A stretch of 64,000 bases of DNA from DATGKG01 sp963851325 (lineage in GTDB: Bacteria; Desulfobacterota; Binatia; Binatales; Binataceae): contig CAWKOR010000001.1 in assembly GCA_963851325.1 (NCBI GenBank), forward strand, positions 4,216,001 to 4,280,000. Direction: 5' to 3'. Position numbers and translations under genes: made by a program. The notes under the pieces were generated by a model that saw only the letters and a program-made list of their open reading frames with translations, did no database searches and was not told the origin of the DNA. Positions 48,394 through 56,941 of this stretch are shown here, one piece after another (position 1 is the first letter of the stretch; every line of letters starts with the position of its first letter).

Positions 48394-50781
48394 ATGACCT
48401 GGTATCGATTTGGTGATTGGATAATACGGCGCCGCTTTCTGGTGCTGATCGTGATTGGCGCGCTGACCGCGTTCTTCGGCTATTTCGCGGCGAAGACGGA
48501 ATTGGTCACCAGCTTCGGCGATTTGCTCCCGCAGAACCACCCGTTCATCAAGATTGCGCACGAGTACGAGCAATATTTCGGCGCCACCAACACCGTTACG
48601 GTGATGATCGAGGTCAAAAAGGGCGACGTCTATGCGCCCGAGGTGGTCCAGAAGATCGTCAACATGACCCGCAACATGGATCTGGTGTACGGGATCCAGC
48701 ATGGCTCGGTCAGGTCGCTGGCAACCTCGAGTTATTTCCGTCCGCTGGCGGGCGGCGTCATCCTGAACTCGCCGATTTTGCCCAATGGTGAGGTCCCCAA
48801 GACGCCGGAACAGGTGGCGGAACTCCGGAGCAACGTCCACAAGAATCCGGGGGTCGTTTACGGGCCTTACATCTCTTTCGATGATAAAGCCGCGGTGGTT
48901 ACAGCGAGCTTTCTGGAATCGAGGCTGGATTACAAAAGGATTTTCGACGACATCGAGAAAATCGTCGTCAAGCCGGAGCGCGACAAAACCGTCAGGATTT
49001 ACGTCGGCGGGCAGCCCATTCTCTATGGGTGGGTCTACCACTACACTCCGCAAATTTTCAAAATTTTCATCGTCACCGTGCTCGCGGTGTGGATGCTGCT
49101 CTACCTCTATTTCCGCGATTGGCGCGGCGCGCTCAGGCCGACCATCTCAGGCGTGATCTGCGCGATCTGGGGCCTCGGCTTCATCCGCATGATCGGCTTC
49201 ACCCTCGATCCGTTGGTGCTGGTTATTCCATTTCTCATAACCGCGCGTGCAGTAAGCCATTCGGTGCAGATGCATGATCGGTATTACGAGGAGTACTACC
49301 GGCTGCGCGATAAGCAGAAGGCGATTCTCTCAGCGTTTGCGGAATTGTTCGTGCCGTCGTTTTCAGGAATCCTGGCCGATGCTTTCGGAGTGCTGGTCAT
49401 TCTGCTGGTTCCCGTCTTGTTCCTGCAGAAACTCGCGATCACGGCGAGTTTCTGGATTGCCGCGATTATCGTCAGCGAGCTGCTGCTCAATCCGATCGTC
49501 TATTACTACCTCGATCCGCCGCGCATTGAGGTTATCGAGCAGCGCGAGCACGGATTCTTCAAACGCATCGTCACTTCAATTTCCGCCGCGATGCTCTCGG
49601 GCGGAGGCCGCATCGTCACCTTCATCGGCACCGCGGCGGTCATCGCGCTATGCGTATTTTTCTGGCAGGGGCTGAAAGTCGGCGACCCCGGCTCCATCAG
49701 CCCGATTCTTTGGCCCAATGCGCCGTACAATCGCGCCATGGCGGCGATTCAGAAAGAGTTCGGCGCGATCGAACAATTCGTGGTGGTCGCGCAACTCAAC
49801 AAACAGGACGCGCTCAACGATCCCAAGCTCTACCATGTGATGGACGAGTACGAGCGCTACATGTCGCTCGATCCATCGGTGGGGCGTACTTTCTCGGTCG
49901 CCGATCTGCTCGCCACCAACGGCGCGGCCTTGCGCGAGTTTCAGCCGAAGTGGGCGGTGCTGCCGACCACCAAACGCCAGGCCGGTCAACTGATCGGCGG
50001 TTTGCTGGCGGGTTCATCTCCTCTTTCGACCGCGTACATCCTGACGCCGCGGCGCGATGCGACCCAGATGACGGTATATGCGAAGGATCGCGAGGGCGAA
50101 AATGTGCAGCGCCTGGTGATTCGGACGCAACGCTTCATCGCGGACCCGGCGCATAAGGTGGACAACGTCGAATTCAAGCTGGCCGCCGGGATCATCGGAC
50201 AACTCGCCGCCGCCAACGAGGAGATCATCAAGAACGACGTGCGCCTCAACGTGCTGGCGTTCGCGACGATCTTCCTAATCATCCTGTTCACCTATCGCTC
50301 GTTCGTGGCGGGTTTGTATTTGCTGTTCCCGCTCGCGCTCGCCAACGCCGCGATCAACGCTTACATGGGTGCGCACGATATCGGGATCAACATCAACACG
50401 CTTCCGGTAGTGACCGTTGGCGTGGGGTTTGGAATTGACTATGCGATCTATGTGGTCAGCCGCATCATTGAGGAACTGGCGCTCGGCCACGACATCGATA
50501 AAGCGACCTACCTCGCGCTGATCACCTCGGGCAAGGCAGTGGTGTTCACCGCGCTGACTCTCGTGGCGTCGGTGCTGTTCTGGTACTGGTCGGACATCCG
50601 GTTCGACGCCGAAATGGGCATGCTGCTGGCGGTTTGGATGTTCGTGTCGATGCTCGGAGCGATGACCATCCTGCCGGTGATGATCGTTACCTTCCGTCCG
50701 AAGTTCATCGAAAAGGAAAAACAACGCGTGCTCGCCTCGCGCCGACCCGATCTCGCGGCGCGTCAAGTGACGGCTGCATGA
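48394..50781 (+). CDS. MMPL/RND-superfamily transporter
   Basis: A 795-residue RND protein with two 6-helix halves. Each half has one N-terminal helix, a large periplasmic loop and five clustered helices. Examples are FKIFIVTVLAVWMLLYLYFR in the first half, and LNVLAFATIFLIILFTYRSF with VVTVGVGFGIDYAIYVVSRI in the second. The GxGxDY motif of the RND proton pathway is present. It probably exports or moves hydrophobic compounds, such as lipids, across the envelope using proton force, together with the YCF48 lipoprotein. No outer-membrane or adaptor gene is adjacent. Confidence 0.9.
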   Translation: MTWYRFGDWIIRRRFLVLIVIGALTAFFGYFAAKTELVTSFGDLLPQNHPFIKIAHEYEQYFGATNTVTVMIEVKKGDVYAPEVVQKIVNMTRNMDLVYGIQHGSVRSLATSSYFRPLAGGVILNSPILPNGEVPKTPEQVAELRSNVHKNPGVVYGPYISFDDKAAVVTASFLESRLDYKRIFDDIEKIVVKPERDKTVRIYVGGQPILYGWVYHYTPQIFKIFIVTVLAVWMLLYLYFRDWRGALRPTISGVICAIWGLGFIRMIGFTLDPLVLVIPFLITARAVSHSVQMHDRYYEEYYRLRDKQKAILSAFAELFVPSFSGILADAFGVLVILLVPVLFLQKLAITASFWIAAIIVSELLLNPIVYYYLDPPRIEVIEQREHGFFKRIVTSISAAMLSGGGRIVTFIGTAAVIALCVFFWQGLKVGDPGSISPILWPNAPYNRAMAAIQKEFGAIEQFVVVAQLNKQDALNDPKLYHVMDEYERYMSLDPSVGRTFSVADLLATNGAALREFQPKWAVLPTTKRQAGQLIGGLLAGSSPLSTAYILTPRRDATQMTVYAKDREGENVQRLVIRTQRFIADPAHKVDNVEFKLAAGIIGQLAAANEEIIKNDVRLNVLAFATIFLIILFTYRSFVAGLYLLFPLALANAAINAYMGAHDIGININTLPVVTVGVGFGIDYAIYVVSRIIEELALGHDIDKATYLALITSGKAVVFTALTLVASVLFWYWSDIRFDAEMGMLLAVWMFVSMLGAMTILPVMIVTFRPKFIEKEKQRVLASRRPDLAARQVTAA

Positions 50782-50798
50782 GATAGAATTGTCGAGCT

Positions 50799-51182
50799 AT
50801 GAAACTGGAACGGCTCGACCATTTCGGTATCGAGGTTCGTGATCTTTCACGCGCCGAGCGATTCTACGTCGATGTGCTCGGCCTTGCGGTGGTCACGCGC
50901 TTTGGCGACCAGGTGCTGATGGATTGCGGCGGGCAGAACCTGGCACTTTTTGAAGTGCCGCGGCCTCTGCTGAGCGCATCCGAACGCGCGCAGGTCATCG
51001 CGCATCCGCTGGGACGCGGGCATCATGCCTTTCGGGTGGCGCGTGAGGATTTTCTTGCCGCGCCACGTCGCCTCCACGAGGCAGGCGTCGAAACCGCCAA
51101 GCCCATCGATTGGGGCGACCACGATTGCCTGTACTTTCTCGATTTGGATGGAAACCTGCTCGAGATCGTCAGTTATCGATGA
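50799..51182 (+). CDS. VOC (glyoxalase) family protein
   Basis: A 127-residue single VOC module pair: LDHFGIEVRDLSRAERFYVD with first-strand His, GHHAFRVAREDFLAAPRRLH and the closing CLYFLDLDGNLLEIVSY with the metal Glu. Putative metal-dependent isomerase, dioxygenase or resistance protein. It starts 17 bases after the MMPL gene and overlaps the YceI gene by four bases. Confidence 0.88.
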   Translation: MKLERLDHFGIEVRDLSRAERFYVDVLGLAVVTRFGDQVLMDCGGQNLALFEVPRPLLSASERAQVIAHPLGRGHHAFRVAREDFLAAPRRLHEAGVETAKPIDWGDHDCLYFLDLDGNLLEIVSYR

Positions 51183-51805
51183 CCTCAATCCGTAGCATCC
51201 GGTTTGCAGCGGCGGCGCTGGTCGCGGCGTGGTGTCTGTGTTCGTCAGCGCTGGCGGCCGAGCAGCACTTTCGCATCGATCTCGATCAAAGTGAGATCAC
51301 CGCCGCGGTGGCCGAGCCGATGAGCTCGATTCGCGGCGACGCGGTCGGGAAATTCCGGCTCCTTTCCTGCGACGTCTACCAGGATCCCAGGCGCCGTCCC
51401 GACGATGGCGCGAACATCTGGGTCGAGGCCGTGGTCGACGCCGCCAGTTACAGTTCCGGCAGCAGCGCGCGCGACAACTCGGTCAAAAATTCGATCCTCG
51501 ATGTGAAGGATTATCCTACCATCAGTTTCAAGGGCGGTTCGTCATGGACCGACGTGAAACAAACCTCCGAGACCGCCGGCTCCGCGACCCTGAAAGGACA
51601 GCTCATGATGCATGGCGCGGTCCGCCCCTTCGAAGTTCCGGTCCACGTCTCACTGTCCGGGAACCGGCTGGTCTGCGACGGTGAGGTATCCTTCAACTAC
51701 ACCGATTTCGGAATCACGCAGCCATCGATCCTCGGATTCAAGGCCGGCAACATGGTGAAAGTCACCTACCACATCGTTGCCGTGAGGGCGCCGCAAGGGC
51801 TCTGA
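51179..51805 (+). CDS. YceI-family periplasmic protein
   Basis: A 208-residue protein with a signal peptide (AALVAAWCLCSSALA-AE) and a lipocalin-like YceI domain: SARDNSVKNSILDVKDYPTI, GQLMMHGAVRPFEVPVHVSL, and FGITQPSILGFKAGNMVKVT. YceI proteins bind isoprenoids such as polyisoprenoid quinone precursors in the periplasm, which would fit the neighbouring hydrophobe transporter. ATG 51179 overlaps the VOC stop (ATGA). Last gene of the YCF48-MMPL-VOC-YceI operon. Confidence 0.9.
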   Translation: MTSIRSIRFAAAALVAAWCLCSSALAAEQHFRIDLDQSEITAAVAEPMSSIRGDAVGKFRLLSCDVYQDPRRRPDDGANIWVEAVVDAASYSSGSSARDNSVKNSILDVKDYPTISFKGGSSWTDVKQTSETAGSATLKGQLMMHGAVRPFEVPVHVSLSGNRLVCDGEVSFNYTDFGITQPSILGFKAGNMVKVTYHIVAVRAPQGL

Positions 51806-51808
51806 GCG

Positions 51809-53167
51809 CTATCGCGAACCGGCCGGTCGAATCGTCACGCCGGGCGCCGACTGATATTCTCTGAGCAGAACGTCGGCATCGTAGTCCTCCGGCGCGCCAA
51901 TCAGCATCGAAACCAGGGTATGTGAACCCGACGCGAGATTTTCCCACCCGGTCATCACGTAGCCGATTCCGGGATGCTCCCCGGGCACGCGCTCAGGCGG
52001 GTCGGGCGTTTTGGGGTCATCGTTGAAATAGAGCCGCCGATCGAGCAACTGCAGGTCGCTGGTAGGCGCGATGGTCTGGACGATCAGACGTCCACCGCCG
52101 CGCAACGCGATCCATTCCACTCGGGGCGGATCGGTTTTGGAAATGCCAGCCAGCTTCGGGTCGCCGATTTTGATCGGACCGTCAGTCATCCCCGACCATG
52201 AGATCGCATAGCCATCAAGCCCGGTGAAATCGAGATCCATCCGCACCTGTATATCGCCGAACAAGAGACGCGGCACCCATGGGAAACGAACCTTGAACGG
52301 ATTCTCAACGCAGTCGCGATAAAAAAAATCGTAATTGGTGACCTCGGGAGATCGGATTCCCAACACCACCCGCACCGAATGGGTGAGCAGGCGCACCACG
52401 CGGACCGGTCCGAGTTTCCAGGCCAGCAGTCGATTGTCGACCTTGTCCTCGTTGACGTGGAAGTAAAACAGTTTCAGGACGGTCGCGCGCACGCGGATTT
52501 TGAAGCGGTCGAGCAGATTGCGACCGTCCTCATGTTTGCGCGATTGCGGCGTGTAGTCGCTCGGGACTCCATGCTCATAGCCGAAGCGATAATGATCGGT
52601 GTCGATGGAATTCCGGGCGGGCTCGTAATCGACGTAATGAAGCGGGCTCAGGGTCGGATGCGCAACGGCCGCGAGGTACGCGTATCGAGGCGCGCCGCCG
52701 AGCGGATCGCGCATCTCGATTTCGAAAGCGCCTGCGGGCAAAGCGGCGTCTGGTTTCGCGCGCTGGCCAAGGTCCGCGATCATCATTACGAGTTCGTCCT
52801 TTGCATCCAGGACGCCCGGATGCGATGACGCATTGGGATCGGGTCCCTGGTCCAGCACATAACTGCCGTCGGAATTTACCTGGTCGATCTGAAACGGAAT
52901 CGGCGCGAGGTTGCCCTCGTGCATCGCAAACACTTCGAACTGGTTCAACGGCTGCTTCAGAAGTTGCGGCATCTGGACGCCCTTTATGACCAGTGGCTGC
53001 CACGCGCGAGGACTCGCCAACAGTGCGGATGGAATCGCGAGAAAAGCGAAAATCAAAGACAGGATGCGGAATATCGTCAACCGATCTATCGAGCGAGACC
53101 CGAAGGGGGCGCGAAGCGCCGCGGCGCAGCCGCTCCCGAGGCGGAGCGAAGCGGAGTCGAAGGCCAT
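51809..53167 (-). CDS. Unknown exported protein, N-terminus running into a dispersed repeat
   Basis: About 450 residues, no domain I can name. A hydrophobic signal-like segment (IFRILSLIFAFLAIPSALLA) is followed by WQPLVIKGVQMPQLL, a segment with IPFQIDQVNSDG and DELVMMIADLGQRA, and many beta-strand-like stretches. The pattern resembles exported all-beta envelope proteins of unknown function found in deltaproteobacterial and Binatota-like genomes. The ATG at 53167 lies inside repeat copy C. A TTG at 53080 just before the signal peptide is an alternative start without a clear Shine-Dalgarno. Confidence 0.6.
   Translation of the reverse strand: MAFDSASLRLGSGCAAALRAPFGSRSIDRLTIFRILSLIFAFLAIPSALLASPRAWQPLVIKGVQMPQLLKQPLNQFEVFAMHEGNLAPIPFQIDQVNSDGSYVLDQGPDPNASSHPGVLDAKDELVMMIADLGQRAKPDAALPAGAFEIEMRDPLGGAPRYAYLAAVAHPTLSPLHYVDYEPARNSIDTDHYRFGYEHGVPSDYTPQSRKHEDGRNLLDRFKIRVRATVLKLFYFHVNEDKVDNRLLAWKLGPVRVVRLLTHSVRVVLGIRSPEVTNYDFFYRDCVENPFKVRFPWVPRLLFGDIQVRMDLDFTGLDGYAISWSGMTDGPIKIGDPKLAGISKTDPPRVEWIALRGGGRLIVQTIAPTSDLQLLDRRLYFNDDPKTPDPPERVPGEHPGIGYVMTGWENLASGSHTLVSMLIGAPEDYDADVLLREYQSAPGVTIRPAGSR
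53099..53163 (+). repeat. Dispersed palindromic repeat, copy C
   Basis: Starts CCCGAAGGGGGCGCGAAGCG and ends GGAGCGAAGCGGAGTCGAAG, 65 bases. It is nearly the same as copy B at 38171-38236 and matches both ends of copy A. It overlaps the possible N-terminus of the unknown minus-strand gene and lies about 40 bases upstream of the divergent ParB-domain gene. Confidence 0.75.
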
Positions 53168-53201
53168 TCTAAAAAGTTCGCTTTTGCATTAATCACTCAG
53201 C

Positions 53202-54119
53202 ATGGCGGAATTATCGGTATTTCCTGACGGCGGCAAGCTCCCGCATTCAATCACCGCGCTGGCCGAACAAATCAAGGCCGACGGCGGCGCGGCGCTCGCC
53301 GCATACCAGGAACCGGTCGGCGACCATTGGCATCTGTTTGCGATGATCCCGATGAACAAACTCGAACCGACGCCGTTCCAGCGCGACCTGTCACCGGCGC
53401 ATATGAAGCGGCTGGTCGAGGTGATGAAGAAGCTCAAGCGCTTCACCGAGCCGATCGTGGTGGTGCGATCGGGCGACGGCTACTGGACGCCCAACGGAAA
53501 CCATCGCCGTGCGGCCCTCAACAAGATCGGCGCGAAAATGATTCCCGCGATCGTGATGCCCGAGCCCGAGGTCGCCTACCAGATCCTCGCGCTCAACACC
53601 GAGAAGGCGCACAACCTCAAGGATAAGGCGCTCGAAGTGATCAGGATGTATCGCGGACGCCTCGAGGGTCAGCCGCGCGCGAGCGAAAAAGACTTCGAGT
53701 TCGAATTCGAGAAGGCCGCCTTCATCACGCTGGGGCTGTGCTACGAGCAGAAGAAGAAATTCTCCGGCGGCGCATACTCACCGATTCTGACCCGCGTCGA
53801 CACCTTCATGAGCAAGCCGCTGCGCGAAGCGATGGAGGAGCGTGAGGAGCGCGCCGCGGCCGTTCAGCATGCCGATGATCTGGTAAATGAGCTGGTTGCG
53901 AAGGGCAAGAAGCGCGGCCTGATGCATCCGTACCTGAAGAACTTCATCATCGCACGCTGCAATCCGCTGAGCCGCGTGCGCAAGACGATGCCGACCTACA
54001 AGGCGGCGATGGCGAGCCTCACGAAATCATTGGAGGAGTTCGACCTCGGCAAGATTCATTTCGGGCAGGTCCGCGAAGCGGCGAACCTGGTGGCGGCCGC
54101 CTCGGCGGAACCGAGCTAG
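53202..54119 (+). CDS. ParB N-terminal-domain protein
   Basis: A 305-residue protein with a ParB/Srx-like nucleotide-binding domain: LFAMIPMNKLEPTPFQRDLS, MKRLVEVMKKLKRFTEPIVV and the core WTPNGNHRRAALNKIGAKMI. The remainder is helical and basic, with no recognisable ParB HTH. It is probably not the chromosome-partitioning ParB, since no parA or parS is seen. It is more likely a ParB-fold CTPase/nuclease-like protein of unknown role. Confidence 0.8.
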   Translation: MAELSVFPDGGKLPHSITALAEQIKADGGAALAAYQEPVGDHWHLFAMIPMNKLEPTPFQRDLSPAHMKRLVEVMKKLKRFTEPIVVVRSGDGYWTPNGNHRRAALNKIGAKMIPAIVMPEPEVAYQILALNTEKAHNLKDKALEVIRMYRGRLEGQPRASEKDFEFEFEKAAFITLGLCYEQKKKFSGGAYSPILTRVDTFMSKPLREAMEEREERAAAVQHADDLVNELVAKGKKRGLMHPYLKNFIIARCNPLSRVRKTMPTYKAAMASLTKSLEEFDLGKIHFGQVREAANLVAAASAEPS

Positions 54120-54158
54120 GATCCTCGCACTTTTCTCCGAATCAGCGAAGACGACAGC

Positions 54159-55805
54159 CTATGCGGCGGCGGGGGCCTGGCTTAGCTCGAAGGCGCCGGG
54201 CTCGAGGCCGTCCTTGGAACGCAGCACGATCTTCGAGTTGAGCTGATGCTCCAGCGCTTCGAGGTCCTTGGCGCCGAAGTCATACAGATAGCGCGCGACT
54301 TGCGAGCTCACTTTCACCATCAGCATCTCGGTGGGAGGCTTTTTGACCGCCTCGCGATGCACCCCGCGCAGCACTTCGGCGGCCAGCGTCGGCACGGATT
54401 TCACTACCCGGCTCCCCTGGCATCGCGGGCACGGATCGGTGAGCAACTCTTCGAGGCTTTCGCGGGTGCGCTTGCGGGTCATCTGCACCAGACCCAGCTC
54501 AGAAATTTTCAGCGCCGAAGTGCGCGCCTTGTCGCGCCGCAAAGCTTCCTTGAGCGACTCGCTCACGCGCTTGCGATCGTTCTCGCGCGTCATATCGATG
54601 AAATCCACGATGATGATTCCGCCGATGTTGCGCAGCCGCAGTTGCCGGACCACCTCGTCGGCCGCTTCCAGATTGGTGCGCAGGATGGTTTCATCCTGGC
54701 TCTTCTTGCCCACAAAGCGCCCGGTGTTGACGTCGATCGCGGTCAGCGCCTCGGCCTGATCGAAGATGAGGTAGCCGCCCGACTTGAGCCATACCTTGCG
54801 ATCCAGCGCGCGCTCGATTTGCGGCTCGACCTTGAAATGTTCAAAGAGCGGTTCGTTCTCATGGTAGAGCTGCACCCGCGCGCGCAGTCGCGGCATGTAG
54901 GTCTGCACGAACTGCACGATGCGGCTGTAGGTGTCGGGATCGTCGCACCAGACCCGGTCGACTTCGCTGGAGAAAAGATCGCGCACGGTGCGCAAGGCCA
55001 CATCAAGATCGCTATACAGCATCGAGGCCGGCGAGGACTTCTCGCTCTTCTTGAGAATCGATGACCAGGTCTTGGTGAGAAAGGCGACGTCGCGCTGGAT
55101 TTCGCGGCGGCTCACGCCGTCGCATGCGGTGCGCACGATGAAACCGCCTTGCTGCGGGCGCATCTCGGTCAGGATGGCACGCAGCCTCGCCCGTTCCTCG
55201 GCGCTTTCGATGCGTCGCGACAGACCCAAATTGTTGCTGGTCGGCATATACACCAGGAAGCGGCCCGGCAACGAGATCGAGGAGGTCAGCCGCGCGCCCT
55301 TGGTGCCCATCGGCTCTTTCGCAATTTGAACGATGATTTCCTGGCCGCGATGCAGCTGCTGCTCGATCGGAAGCCTGACCCGACGCGGCTGCGAGCCTCC
55401 TCTGCGCCGGCGCCGGCGTCCGCGCCCCTGCTCAGGCTGAGGCGGTTGGCCGTCTTCGCTCACTGCCACATCGGGAGCATCCTCGCTCGGTTGATCGATG
55501 ATCTCCTCGGGTTGCTCGACCGGCTCGGTTTCGACTTCCTCACCGAGCATATCGGCCATCGAGCCGACCGCATCGATGCCGGTGAGAAAATCGGATACGT
55601 GCAGGAAGCCGGCTTTCTCCAGTCCGATATCGACGAACGCGGCCTGCATCCCCGGCAGCACCCGCGTCACCTTGCCTTTGTAGATATTACCTACCAGGCT
55701 GCGCTGCTGGTTGCGCTCGAGGTACAACTCGGCCAGCGAGTTATCCTCGACTGCCGCCACCCGCACTTCGAGGTTGCAGGCGTTGATTAGAATTTCGCGT
55801 TTCAC
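54159..55805 (-). CDS. rng: Ribonuclease E/G family endoribonuclease with insertion in the S1 domain
   Basis: A 548-residue Rne/Rng protein. The S1 domain starts LYLERNQQRSLVGNIYKGKV and VDIGLEKAGFLHVSDF. It is then interrupted by ~75 residues (about 75-150): an acidic Pro/Glu stretch and an Arg-rich block GRGRRRRRRGGSQPRRVRL. The S1 end follows. The catalytic core has ALTAIDVNTGRFVGKKS (near 355) and GIIIVDFIDM (near 398), and a Zn-link DPCPRCQGSRVV (near 458). It cleaves AU-rich single-stranded RNA with Mg. There is no C-terminal degradosome scaffold. Confidence 0.93.
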   Translation of the reverse strand: MKREILINACNLEVRVAAVEDNSLAELYLERNQQRSLVGNIYKGKVTRVLPGMQAAFVDIGLEKAGFLHVSDFLTGIDAVGSMADMLGEEVETEPVEQPEEIIDQPSEDAPDVAVSEDGQPPQPEQGRGRRRRRRGGSQPRRVRLPIEQQLHRGQEIIVQIAKEPMGTKGARLTSSISLPGRFLVYMPTSNNLGLSRRIESAEERARLRAILTEMRPQQGGFIVRTACDGVSRREIQRDVAFLTKTWSSILKKSEKSSPASMLYSDLDVALRTVRDLFSSEVDRVWCDDPDTYSRIVQFVQTYMPRLRARVQLYHENEPLFEHFKVEPQIERALDRKVWLKSGGYLIFDQAEALTAIDVNTGRFVGKKSQDETILRTNLEAADEVVRQLRLRNIGGIIIVDFIDMTRENDRKRVSESLKEALRRDKARTSALKISELGLVQMTRKRTRESLEELLTDPCPRCQGSRVVKSVPTLAAEVLRGVHREAVKKPPTEMLMVKVSSQVARYLYDFGAKDLEALEHQLNSKIVLRSKDGLEPGAFELSQAPAAA

Positions 55806-56164
55806 TGCAAGTTTAGTTTCAATCCGATCTTTTGAACCGCGTCCGAGTTTGGGTCAAGCAGCCGCCGCCAAATCGCAGCAACTTAAGCACCACAAATTCC
55901 GTGAAAATGTGCTGGTGGTTCGATGGATCGATGCCAGTGCTAGATTCAAAGCGGGCGTCCTACCCTTCTTCCTCATCCTCTCCTCGAGTGTGCGTACGGC
56001 CGGTCGATCATACGAACCATGTTCTATGCGCGCAAGCGGAGTGCCACAAGGTGGTTCTCTTCGCGGCTAAGGCAACAATCTATCGGTTAAGCCGAGGTGA
56101 AGAATCGGCGAATCCTGAACTGCAGCCTTGACATATTATGCCATGCTCTATAGCAATTTAAGGA
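55806..56164. other. Divergent promoter region between RNase E/G and the HNH gene
   Basis: A 359-base gap without a convincing gene. A good promoter for the HNH gene lies at its right end (56128-56156). An ACCAC...GTGGT inverted repeat occurs near 55891-55922. Nothing else is clear. Confidence 0.45.
56128..56156 (+). promoter_or_regulatory. Sigma-70-type promoter of the HNH gene
   Basis: Perfect TTGACA (-35), 17 bases, TAGCAA (-10; TATAGC with a 15-base spacer is an alternative). The ATG at 56165 lies only about nine bases past the -10, so the transcript is likely nearly leaderless. Confidence 0.6.
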
Positions 56165-56812
56165 ATGTCCGCAGCGGCCCAATCAATCGCGCTCAACGGG
56201 CAAGGCGGGGCTCTCCTCAACAGCAGGGTCCTGATCCTGAACCGCTCCTACCTGCCCGTCCATGTCACCTCGGTGAAACGAGCCTTCGCGCTGCTGTACC
56301 AGGGCATTGCCAAAGCGGTTGATGAGCAATACCGCACTTTCGATTTCGACAGCTGGCGCGACCTCGCGATTGAAATGCATCATGAGCGCGTTGGAGTGGT
56401 CGGCGGATACATCCGGGTGCCTCGCGTGCTGCTACTAGTGGCATACGAGCGCGTGCCGAAGCGCCATGTCAGGTTCTCGCGCTTCAACATTTTCGCGCGC
56501 GACAACAACACCTGCCAATATTGCGGCAAGCGCTTCTCGCGCACCGAGCTCAACCTGGATCACGTCAATCCGCGTTCACAGGGCGGCGTTTCGACCTGGG
56601 AGAACATCGTGTGCTCATGCCACGCCTGCAATCGCAGGAAGGGCGGGCGCACCCCCGAGCAATCCAACATGATGCTGATTCGGCGGCCGCGGCGTCCCGA
56701 ATGGACTCCGTTTACCAGCGAGATGTTCAGCCTCAAACATTATCGCGAATGGATGCCGTTCCTCACCAACGTCGATTCGGCCTACTGGAATACCGAGCTC
56801 CTGCAGGATTAG
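56165..56812 (+). CDS. HNH endonuclease
   Basis: A 215-residue protein of the widespread IPR002711-type HNH family. It begins VLILNRSYLPVHVTSVKRAF, then DIAxx-like YIRVPRVLLLVAYERVPKRH. The HNH domain has CQYCGKRF, ELNLDHVNPRSQGG, and ENIVCSCHACNRRKGG (zinc-binding Cys4). Such enzymes nick DNA near forks or damage. No cognate element is adjacent. The promoter lies next to the start, so the mRNA may be leaderless. Confidence 0.88.
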   Translation: MSAAAQSIALNGQGGALLNSRVLILNRSYLPVHVTSVKRAFALLYQGIAKAVDEQYRTFDFDSWRDLAIEMHHERVGVVGGYIRVPRVLLLVAYERVPKRHVRFSRFNIFARDNNTCQYCGKRFSRTELNLDHVNPRSQGGVSTWENIVCSCHACNRRKGGRTPEQSNMMLIRRPRRPEWTPFTSEMFSLKHYREWMPFLTNVDSAYWNTELLQD

Positions 56813-56941
56813 TCCATCCACAATTCCTAGCGCATGCTGAGGGTTTTCCACACCTTCCCTTGCGGCTATGACTTGACGCTCGCTCCATTTAGCAGGTAGC
56901 TTCGTGTGGGCTGAATGGTGGTGCGGTGGAGGCGAGGGTAG

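Noticed and set aside
53202..54119. Chromosome-partitioning ParB
   Set aside because: No ParB HTH domain, no parA neighbour and no parS-like palindrome nearby.
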